In this document: one piece after another, positions 1 through 5,592 of the stretch
Position numbering within the stretch: the first letter of the stretch is position 1
How the letters are laid out: each line of letters opens with the position of its first letter
DNA from: Acidimicrobiaceae bacterium
GTDB taxonomy: Bacteria; Actinomycetota; Acidimicrobiia; Acidimicrobiales; Palsa-688
Assembly (NCBI GenBank): GCA_030838025.1
Contig: JAUTXM010000038.1
Span: 1 to 5,592 of the forward strand
Direction: 5' to 3'
DNA: 5,592 nt
Position numbers and translations under genes: made by a program
The notes under the pieces: generated by a model
What the model was told of the DNA's origin: nothing
Database searches by the model: none
Seen by the model: only the letters and a program-made list of their open reading frames with translations

Positions 1-2388
1 CGGTGGCATCCCCGCGGGACGTCGAAGTACCGCTTGACGGGCTCGCATCTGGCTGATTTGGGGGTCGATCACAGGAGGGTCGTGCCGGAAGCGCTCGGTG
101 ACGATGTCCGACTGGTCTGCCAGGAACGTGTAGAACTCCGACGGCCCCTGGGGACTGGCCGGCCCCGGGTACCACTGGGCGGCCGAGCAGACGACGCCGC
201 GTCGAGCCCGCGTGCACGCCACGTACAGCAACCGCCACTCTTCCTCGCGCGCTCGAAGCTTGATTGCCCGATCGATGCTGTCCTTGCTGGCGGTTTTCCA
301 GTCACCGAATCCCGGGTCGTCCTCGCACAGCCACCATGGCAGCGCCGTCTGCTTGCTTAGAGGGTTGTCCCCGCCTCGCTCGTCGGGGAAGATCCTCGAT
401 CGGCCAGATCCGGCCAGGCCCGGGATCCACACGTGGTCCCACTCCAATCCCTTGGCCTGGTGGATGGTCGACACCATCACGGCATCACGGTCGCTGCTGT
501 GCGCCTCGGCCAGATCCTCCTCGCTCTCGTCCAGCAAGTGGAGATAGTCGACGAAGCTGGCCAGTCCGGCGGCGCCGTCGAGGGGCGCGAATCCCTGCGC
601 CAGCTCCAGGAACCGCAGCAGGTTTTCCTGGCCTCGGGGCCCGACGATCGACCACAGCCCGGTTCGCTCCGCGACCAGCTCGGCCAGGTCGACGATCGGA
701 AGGCGGCGGGCCGCCCGGGCAAGGGTCTCCCATTGGCCTGCGAAGGCGCCGAGCCGGGCCTGACCGTGCGGTGATAGGTCGCCGACCGATTCGATGTCGC
801 AAAGGGCGTCGACCAGGCCTAGTGGCAGCTCTGCCGCGCCCACCGGCGGCGCCGCGGGCTCCGATGGCGGCGCACCGGGTGGCCCGCAACCCTCCGAGCC
901 ACCCGCCAATTTTCGGCGCCCGCGGATGATCGGGACGTGGCGGGCGAGGGCGGCCAGGTCGCGGCGGCCCAACCGGTAGCGGGGGCCGCCGAGAAGACGC
1001 AGGAGCGCCACCGCCGACGTCGGATCAGCGAGCAACTCCAGCCAGGCGACGAGGTCGATGACTTCAGGGCGATCGAGGAGCCCCGATGCGCCCACCACCT
1101 CGACGGGAACGTGGGCGGCTTCGAGCGCCGCCGCGATGGCAGGGATGAGTCGGCGCTTGCGGCACAACACGGCGCGCTCCGACCAAGGCGGGCCGAGCGC
1201 CACCACGTCGGCGGCGATGACTGCGGCTTCCTCGAGGTCGTCGGTAGCCAGGAAGCATTCGACCGTCGACTCGGGTGCGCCGGCTCGGGCCGTCAGCTGT
1301 TTGGGAACGGCCTCGCTGACCTGGCCCTGGATCCGGTTGGCAATCGACACGATGGCCGCGCCGGATCGCCGGTTTTCGGTCAAGGCCAACTCTCCGGGAG
1401 GTGGGAAGTGCCGGCCGAAATCCAAGATGTTGCGCAGATGGGCGCCCCGGAAGGCATAGATCGACTGCATGTCGTCGCCGACGGCCGTGATCACCGAGCC
1501 CGCCTGGTAGATGAGTTGGAGCAATGCCCGCTGGGCGTAGTTGGTGTCCTGGTACTCGTCGAGGACGACGAAGCGACGTTGCTCCGACAGGAGTCGAGCG
1601 AGTTCCGGCCGTTCGCGTAGCAGCTGCACCGCCAACCGGATCTGGTCGTCGAAGTCGATGAGGTGACGGAGGCGTTTCTGGCGTTGGTAGGCGGCGACGA
1701 TCTGGCACAGTTCCAGCCGGCCCTCGGCCGTGGTGCGGCTGCCCTTCAAACGGGCGCTAGTCGCCATCTGGCGAGCATCCGCCTCGACGTCGGCGATGTC
1801 GACCAAATGGTCGGCGCAGTGCGACGCCAGTGTCAAGGCGTCATTGACCACTGTCCCCGGCCGGAACACGCGCTTCTTGTCAAAGCGGAAGTCGTCGAAG
1901 ACGCCAAAGAGAAGCTGCCAGGCCTCGGCCCGGTTGAGCAGCCGGGTGCGGGGGTGGAGGTCGAGTTCAAGCAGGTGCTCGGCGACCAGGCCTGCACCAA
2001 AGCCGTGGTACGTGGTGACCAGGACGTCGGCATCGCCGCCGAGGCGGGCATCCACCCGGCGCTTCAACTCTGCGGCCGCCTTGTTGGTGAACGTGAGGCC
2101 CAACGCTTGATCGGGGGTGGCGTGGCCGGTGGCGACCAGGTGAGCGATTCGTTCGACCATGACCATGGTCTTGCCCGTCCCGGCGCCGGCGATGATTCGC
2201 AGCGGCCGCAGCGGGTAGCCGATTGCTCGGAACTGCTCGTCGGTCGGAACCACGGTTGGCCCGCCAGGCGAGGCGTCGACCGAACCAGGCGCCAGCACCG
2301 TCTGTGTGGGCGCGGCGCCTCCGCCGTCCCTGGCGAACAGCCCCTCGGAATGAGTCGGTCCAGACGGGGGCCGCGGCATCGACGTCAT
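1..2388 (-). CDS. adnB: AdnB-like ATP-dependent helicase subunit (UvrD/Rep superfamily 1A), C-terminus cut by window edge
   Basis: This is the likely lead motor of an AdnAB-type machine, which uses ATP to unwind and resect DNA ends during double-strand-break repair. The frame is open from ATG 2388-2386 to base 1 (796 codons, no stop). All SF1A motifs are intact: Q-motif Q52; Walker A AGAGTGKT at 67-74 (K73); Ia LTFTNKAAAELK at 98-109; II DEYQDT at 277-282; III VGDDMQSIYAFRG at 303-315; IV LTENRRS at 336-342; V VSTIHQAKGLEWD at 639-651; VI VACTRARR at 723-730 (R727 is the arginine finger). The P-L-x-P stretch before Walker A, the TYHGF segment after Ia and the GPSEF segment after motif VI fit AdnB better than plain UvrD/PcrA. 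Family members run to about 1100 aa, so roughly 300 residues are missing, including any nuclease domain. Residues 1-47 form a Pro/Gly-rich tail and 493-520 a Gly/Pro/Ala-rich variable loop. The start lies 4 nt after the adnA stop with no strong Shine-Dalgarno site, suggesting coupling; M4 is an alternative start. A UvrD-like helicase without nuclease cannot be excluded from this window. Confidence 0.87.
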   Translation of the reverse strand, partial: MTSMPRPPSGPTHSEGLFARDGGGAAPTQTVLAPGSVDASPGGPTVVPTDEQFRAIGYPLRPLRIIAGAGTGKTMVMVERIAHLVATGHATPDQALGLTFTNKAAAELKRRVDARLGGDADVLVTTYHGFGAGLVAEHLLELDLHPRTRLLNRAEAWQLLFGVFDDFRFDKKRVFRPGTVVNDALTLASHCADHLVDIADVEADARQMATSARLKGSRTTAEGRLELCQIVAAYQRQKRLRHLIDFDDQIRLAVQLLRERPELARLLSEQRRFVVLDEYQDTNYAQRALLQLIYQAGSVITAVGDDMQSIYAFRGAHLRNILDFGRHFPPPGELALTENRRSGAAIVSIANRIQGQVSEAVPKQLTARAGAPESTVECFLATDDLEEAAVIAADVVALGPPWSERAVLCRKRRLIPAIAAALEAAHVPVEVVGASGLLDRPEVIDLVAWLELLADPTSAVALLRLLGGPRYRLGRRDLAALARHVPIIRGRRKLAGGSEGCGPPGAPPSEPAAPPVGAAELPLGLVDALCDIESVGDLSPHGQARLGAFAGQWETLARAARRLPIVDLAELVAERTGLWSIVGPRGQENLLRFLELAQGFAPLDGAAGLASFVDYLHLLDESEEDLAEAHSSDRDAVMVSTIHQAKGLEWDHVWIPGLAGSGRSRIFPDERGGDNPLSKQTALPWWLCEDDPGFGDWKTASKDSIDRAIKLRAREEEWRLLYVACTRARRGVVCSAAQWYPGPASPQGPSEFYTFLADQSDIVTERFRHDPPVIDPQISQMRARQAVLRRPAGMPP

Positions 2389-2392
2389 GTCG

Positions 2393-5302
2393 TCAGTCCC
2401 ATCCGACCTGGCGGCCCTCTATCTGCAACGGGCACAACCGTTTGAAGTCGCAGTAGTCGCAGTCGGCCTCGACCGACGGTTCGAAGTCCTCGCTCAGGAT
2501 GCGGTCGGCGGCCTCCACGATGCGCTGCTCGGTTCGCGCCGCGTGGTCATCGGTGATGGTTTGGGCCGGCTGGGCGCCCGATCGCAGATAACAGAGCCGC
2601 AGCGACACCGGTGGTCCCACCGAGGCCAAATGAGGATCACGAAGGGCGGCGAGGTGATACGTCGCCAGCTGCAGGTCTTCGGCCACGTCCTCGGCCCGCA
2701 GCACCCGGGAGCCGGTCTTGTAGTCGACGATCGCGATCCCACCCGGGACCCGGTCGATGCGGTCGATCGAACCTCGGACACGGTGTCCCGCGACGTCGAT
2801 GTCGAAGGGGTATTCGACCGCCAGCACGTCCGGCCATGCACCCGCGGCCTCGGCCTGCGCCGACTCAACCAGCCACCAGTCCTGGAGCATGGCGAAGATA
2901 TCCCGTCGCGCCTGCTCCCGCATCGGTTGGTACGGAGCAATGCGCTCCGACCAACCGAGGTCGACCCAAAGGGACTGGGCCAGAGATTCGAGTGCCGTCC
3001 AACTCCGCTCCAATGAGCCGTGCGGGTCGAGGAATGTGGCCAGCGCCGAATGAACGACAGTTCCCATCGAGGCGGCCACTCCGCCCGGGCCACGAACGCC
3101 GAGCGCATACTGGTAGAAGTACCGCAGTGGGCAATCGTCGTAGGTCTTGAGGCGGGTGGCTGACAGGCTCAGGCGACGATCGGGGTGCACCGGGGCGACG
3201 CCCTCTGTCGCCGGGACAGGCGTCGGGGCGATGGTGCCCAAGGCGACGCGGGGGCGAGTGAACCGGACCACCTCATCGGGCGCAGTCCCGACGAAGCGGC
3301 TGACGAGTTGGCCTGGTGCCGGTGCGGCCGCGGCGACGAGCTTCCGCCGGGCCCGCGACGCCGCCAGCCGGAACAGCCGGCGCTGCTCCTCGAGCGACGC
3401 GCACCTCCGCTCCGCAAGCGTGGGCAACTTGCCCTCTGACGGCAGTCGGTCCCGCAGGAGCGGCACCGGCCCAACCCCCCCGGGCCCCGCCTCGTCGTGC
3501 CCCGCCTCGCCGGCCACGGCCCGCGCCAGCCCCGCCTCGCCGGCCACGGCCCGTGCCAGCCCCGCTTCCAGCCCCGCCTCCCCGCGCCCCGCGGCCCGCT
3601 CCGGCACGGCGGCGTCGAAGTATCCGACCGTGGCTGACACGCGGGGAAGTTCGCCCTCGAGGCACCCCGCGATGACCACGGTGTCCCACGACCGACCCCC
3701 AGCCGCCCAAATCGTGCTTACCGCCACCATCTCGTCGTCGGCAGGCCGGGCAACGGGAACCCAAGGGTCGGGGTCGAAGTCGGGCCCCTCGACCAAGGCC
3801 AGCTCATCGGCGATCCGCCAACGGGGGTCGTGCGAGGCCCGCTCCCCCACGGCCACCAGGAATGCGGCCACGGCATCGAGCGCACGAGTCTCGATCACCG
3901 TCGAGGCCTTCGCCGAGCCTTCCCAATCGGGATCGGGCACGAGACCGCCCAGGAGCTCGACCCAGGCTTCGTGGACCAACGCTGCGGGGTCCGCCGATCC
4001 CAACCGGGGGGCCATCGAATCCCGGAGTGCGAGCAGCTGGGCGACCCGAGGGTGATCGGCCGGCTCTGCCTCGCCCAGCGAAGCGGTCCGCACGATTTGT
4101 CGCAACTCGGTCGGCCCGAGGTCGAAGGCCGGCGACACCAGAAGGCGTTCCAGGGCGGACTCGTCCCCGCCGGCCCAGGCGAAGAAATCGGTGAGCGTCC
4201 GCACTGCCGGTTCGGCGGCGGCCGAGCCGGGGGTCGTCCGGACTGGAATGCCGTGGCGAGCCAGCCCCCGCCCGACGCTCTGGGCCCGCTGGCGCTCGCT
4301 GCGCACCAGCACCGCCATATCGGACCAGGGCACACCCGAGTCGTTGGCTTCCTGGAGCACGCCGGCAATGGCATCCGCCTCAGTGGCGGGGTGTCGGCAC
4401 CGCAGCAGCGAAGGGGGTACTGGAACCCGATACCGCGTTGCGAAGTCCACGCCGGCCGGCCAACTGAAACAATCGAACCAGCAGACACCCGGCCGCCCGC
4501 CACCCGCCTTTCCGCAACCGCACGCCCAGCCACCGCCCTCCCCGCTGCCAGCTCCGGCGGCAGAATCGACGCCGGCCGCCACCAGAACGGCCGGCGCCAA
4601 GCGCTCGATCAGGCGTCCCATGGGTGCCGTGATCGTTTCTGCGTCGTCGAGCAACACCTCGTCCCACCGCCTCGCTTCGAGGTCCTTCAGCTCGGGGTCG
4701 CTCAGGATCTCCGACGCCTCGGTGAACAGCTGCGCGGCGTCGACTGCGCCCAACGCCTTGATGACCAGCCGGTATCGGCGCCGGAAATCGAGCAGGTCGC
4801 GCCAGCGCTCGCCCTGGCCGCACGCCTCGGCGACCGCAAGCACCGAGTCGTCGACTGCGCCACTCGCCTCGAGGTCCAAGACCGCGCCCGCGACCTCATC
4901 GACGAACGCCGCCCGACCCACGAAATCGGGGCAACTCCGCCAGTTGGCCGCCACATCATCGGCCAGCATCCGGCGCACCACGGTCCACTGCTCGGCCCGG
5001 GTGAGCAGCCGTCGCTCGCCCCGATGACGCCGCACCAGGTCGAACGCGGCGCCGTAGAGCGTCGTAAACGGCAGACTCTCGGCGGCCCACGCCTGGTCGC
5101 CGAGGGCCGCCCGCCGGAACCGGTCGGCCGCATCTCGGGACCGGCACAACACCAGAACCCGCTCCGGATGACCTGACAGTGGTGCCCGCCGCCTCCAACG
5201 TTCGACCAGCGTCGTGGTCTTGCCTGAACCCGCGGGACCGCGCACCTGGAGCCAACCAGCGCCATGTTCGAGCACCTGCCGCTGTGCCGGGGTCCAGTCC
5301 AC
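2393..5302 (-). CDS. adnA: AdnA-like helicase-nuclease subunit (degenerate UvrD-like motor plus Fe-S PD-(D/E)XK nuclease)
   Basis: This is the partner of the downstream AdnB-like protein in DNA-end resection. With GTG 5302-5300 as start it has 969 aa (AdnA is about 1050 aa in mycobacteria). Motor: Walker A GPAGSGKTT at 22-30 is good. Motif II is LLDDAET (217-223) instead of DExQ. Motif III is absent and a Gly/Cys-rich insert sits there (245-280). Motif V is eroded to VSTIWAAGGRSWD (528-540). Motif VI LAASRARR (646-653) keeps the arginine. Nuclease: starts near 712 with SATRLKTYDDCPLRYFY; likely catalytic residues are H751, D847 (GSIDRID), D860 and K862 (VDYKTG), Q878 and Y882 (LQLATY). Cysteines C724, C948, C951 and C957 (C-x2-C-x5-C at the end) match the AddB-type Fe-S cluster. 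The start was chosen because VDWTPAQRQVL is the usual AdnA opening shortly before Walker A. The frame stays open upstream to 5590, but those 96 residues are Arg/Gly-rich, unlike any domain I recognise, and overlap a divergent gene. A 10-residue tandem repeat lies at 581-600. Next gene starts after 4 nt. Confidence 0.9.
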   Translation of the reverse strand: MDWTPAQRQVLEHGAGWLQVRGPAGSGKTTTLVERWRRRAPLSGHPERVLVLCRSRDAADRFRRAALGDQAWAAESLPFTTLYGAAFDLVRRHRGERRLLTRAEQWTVVRRMLADDVAANWRSCPDFVGRAAFVDEVAGAVLDLEASGAVDDSVLAVAEACGQGERWRDLLDFRRRYRLVIKALGAVDAAQLFTEASEILSDPELKDLEARRWDEVLLDDAETITAPMGRLIERLAPAVLVAAGVDSAAGAGSGEGGGWACGCGKAGGGRPGVCWFDCFSWPAGVDFATRYRVPVPPSLLRCRHPATEADAIAGVLQEANDSGVPWSDMAVLVRSERQRAQSVGRGLARHGIPVRTTPGSAAAEPAVRTLTDFFAWAGGDESALERLLVSPAFDLGPTELRQIVRTASLGEAEPADHPRVAQLLALRDSMAPRLGSADPAALVHEAWVELLGGLVPDPDWEGSAKASTVIETRALDAVAAFLVAVGERASHDPRWRIADELALVEGPDFDPDPWVPVARPADDEMVAVSTIWAAGGRSWDTVVIAGCLEGELPRVSATVGYFDAAVPERAAGRGEAGLEAGLARAVAGEAGLARAVAGEAGHDEAGPGGVGPVPLLRDRLPSEGKLPTLAERRCASLEEQRRLFRLAASRARRKLVAAAAPAPGQLVSRFVGTAPDEVVRFTRPRVALGTIAPTPVPATEGVAPVHPDRRLSLSATRLKTYDDCPLRYFYQYALGVRGPGGVAASMGTVVHSALATFLDPHGSLERSWTALESLAQSLWVDLGWSERIAPYQPMREQARRDIFAMLQDWWLVESAQAEAAGAWPDVLAVEYPFDIDVAGHRVRGSIDRIDRVPGGIAIVDYKTGSRVLRAEDVAEDLQLATYHLAALRDPHLASVGPPVSLRLCYLRSGAQPAQTITDDHAARTEQRIVEAADRILSEDFEPSVEADCDYCDFKRLCPLQIEGRQVGWD
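3499..3565. repeat. 30-bp in-frame tandem duplication inside adnA
   Basis: Two adjacent 30-bp copies (3501-3530 and 3531-3560) differ only at 3524/3554 (C versus T), and identity extends a few bases on each side. Each copy encodes GLARAVAGEA on the minus strand, so the frame is kept. The embedded 10-mer gccccgcctc also occurs just outside, at 3484 and 3571, and the whole stretch of about 100 bp is low-complexity. In the protein it falls between motifs V and VI, in a region rich in Gly, Ala and Glu. Confidence 0.9.
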
Positions 5303-5309
5303 CGCTCGG

Positions 5310-5315
5310 ACAGTA
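5310..5315 (-). promoter_or_regulatory. Candidate -10 element of adnA, leaderless arrangement
   Basis: On the minus strand TACTGT fits the actinobacterial TANNNT -10 pattern. It ends 7 nt before the GTG chosen for adnA, so transcription would begin at or next to the start codon. This agrees with the lack of a Shine-Dalgarno sequence before that GTG; leaderless mRNAs are common in Actinobacteria. No convincing -35 hexamer is seen at 17-19 nt spacing, so this rests on one short motif. Confidence 0.4.
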
Positions 5316-5370
5316 CCGGCAGGGTGTGACCAGAACCGACGACCGCCACGACAGACCAAAAGCCCCGAAC

Positions 5371-5388
5371 CGCCGCGACGAGGCGGCG
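5371..5388. repeat. Short GC-rich inverted repeat in the divergent intergenic region
   Basis: CGCCGC at 5371-5376 pairs perfectly with GCGGCG at 5383-5388 across a 6-nt loop. No long T-run follows on either strand, so it is not a standard intrinsic terminator. In such GC-rich DNA a 6-bp match can arise by chance; a regulator site is possible but not supported otherwise. Confidence 0.3.
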
Positions 5389-5425
5389 AAAGCGTCACGA
5401 TGAGCCGATAGCGCCGGGCAGCAGC

Positions 5426-5435
5426 TATGTATAGA
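5426..5435 (+). promoter_or_regulatory. Candidate -10 region of the divergent plus-strand gene
   Basis: TATGTATAGA is the most AT-rich stretch near the gene start in a very GC-rich neighbourhood. Two overlapping hexamers are possible, TATGTA (5426-5431) and TATAGA (5430-5435). The first lies 6 nt before GTG 5438, which would give a leaderless message; either could also serve the downstream ATG at 5507 with a leader. No clear -35 is visible. Confidence 0.35.
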
Positions 5436-5437
5436 GC

Positions 5438-5592
5438 GTGCCCGTCCCCCTTCCGACTCCCGACCACGTTCATCTCGGCCCCCCGACCGAGGAGGAAACC
5501 CTGGCCATGGCGCGAGGCGCGGCCACCGCGGCCGCGCTCGACGGCCACCTGTCGCACCTGCAGCGGGCCCTTCTGAGGGCGTTGTTCCACTC
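5438..5592 (+). CDS. Divergent gene of unknown function, N-terminal fragment (possible TerB-like helical protein)
   Basis: An open plus-strand frame runs off the window edge, diverging from adnA. An in-frame TAG at 5432-5434 limits the 5' end. The first start is GTG 5438, which reads VPVPLPTPDHVHLGPP and continues TEEETLAMARGAATAAALDG, then HLSHLQRALLRALFH. Third codon positions are mostly G or C, as expected for a gene here. An alternative start, ATG 5507, follows a GGAGGAAA sequence. I prefer the GTG because the stretch from the glutamates to ALDG looks like one amphipathic helix that the ATG would cut. The pattern of an alanine-rich helix, then DG, then a second helix with QRALLRAL weakly recalls TerB-like domains, but about 50 residues are too few to assign a family. 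No signal peptide or membrane segment is visible in this part. Confidence 0.55.
   Translation, partial: MPVPLPTPDHVHLGPPTEEETLAMARGAATAAALDGHLSHLQRALLRALFH
5490..5498 (+). promoter_or_regulatory. Shine-Dalgarno-like sequence before the alternative ATG 5507
   Basis: AGGAGGAAA is a near-perfect ribosome binding sequence, with 11 nt between the end of GGAGG and ATG 5507, slightly longer than ideal. It competes with GTG 5438 as the basis for the true start. It also encodes part of the Glu-rich run of the longer reading (GAG GAG GAA), so the match may be coincidental. Confidence 0.35.

Larger units (their letters stand above)
5303..5437. other. Divergent intergenic region between adnA and the plus-strand gene
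   Basis: This 135-bp stretch separates the two chosen starts and should carry both promoters. It holds a candidate -10 element for each direction and one short GC-rich hairpin. I looked for a LexA/SOS-type palindrome of the GAAC-n4-GTTC kind and saw none, so damage regulation of adnA by LexA is not supported here. The extent depends on both predicted starts. Confidence 0.55.

Noticed and set aside
937..1620. Plus-strand open frame of 227 codons opposite adnB
   Set aside because: It is antisense to the intact motif II-IV region of adnB. The Arg/Gly/Asp-rich composition is typical of complementary-strand frames.
1663..2445. Plus-strand open frame of 260 codons opposite the adnB 5' end
   Set aside because: It is the shadow of helicase motifs I to II on the other strand; the product matches no family and has no supporting start signal.
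3484..3580. Possible CRISPR-like direct repeats
   Set aside because: The copies are directly adjacent with no unique spacers, are in frame inside a gene, and number only about two.
3273..3764. Gly/Arg/Ala repeat protein in an alternative minus-strand frame
   Set aside because: The repeats are the tandem duplication of adnA read out of frame. The adnA frame carries conserved motifs on both sides, so this one is not the coding frame.
4463..4570. Frameshift or pseudogene in adnA at the missing motif III
   Set aside because: Neither other frame encodes a recognisable motif III, and the same frame carries good AdnA sequence on both sides of the insert, so the gene is continuous.
3830..5176. Plus-strand open frame of 448 codons opposite adnA
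   Set aside because: It lies fully antisense to conserved helicase sequence, gives a low-complexity Arg/Pro/His-rich protein with no recognisable domain, and is explained by the scarcity of stop codons in GC-rich DNA.
5371..5388. Intrinsic terminator
   Set aside because: The stem is only 6 bp and no U-run follows on either strand. It also lies upstream of both divergent genes, where a terminator is not expected.

Overview
The window is a high-GC stretch (clearly above 60% G+C, with strong G/C preference at third codon positions) from what looks like an actinobacterium. The main evidence is a tandem pair of UvrD-like helicase genes on the minus strand, whose motifs match AdnA and AdnB, the subunits of the actinobacterial AdnAB double-strand-break resection motor-nuclease. 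Several sequence features differ from what I know of the mycobacterial proteins, so a deeper actinobacterial lineage such as Acidimicrobiia is possible. This placement is an inference.

Layout, in minus-strand transcription order. From 5302 to 2393 lies a complete AdnA-like gene (969 aa from a GTG start). It has a UvrD-type motor with a good Walker A but several eroded motifs, followed by a RecB/AddB-type PD-(D/E)XK nuclease with four cysteines placed for an Fe-S cluster. Four bases after its stop, from 2388 to the window edge at base 1, comes the AdnB-like gene (796 codons present, C-terminus outside the window). Its seven superfamily 1A helicase motifs are all intact. The two are almost certainly co-transcribed and translationally coupled, and their products should form one heterodimer.

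From 5303 to 5437 is a short divergent intergenic region with candidate -10 elements for both directions. From about 5438 to the end, a plus-strand gene begins and is cut after about 50 codons. It cannot be identified with confidence, though it has a faint TerB-like helix pattern.

The long plus-strand open frames over bases 1-5176 are antisense shadows of the helicase genes. The core is a housekeeping DNA repair locus. The unusual parts are the degenerate AdnA motor, a Gly/Cys-rich insert where helicase motif III should be, and a 30-bp in-frame tandem duplication in AdnA. I see no mobile element, CRISPR array, RNA gene or clear new defence system.
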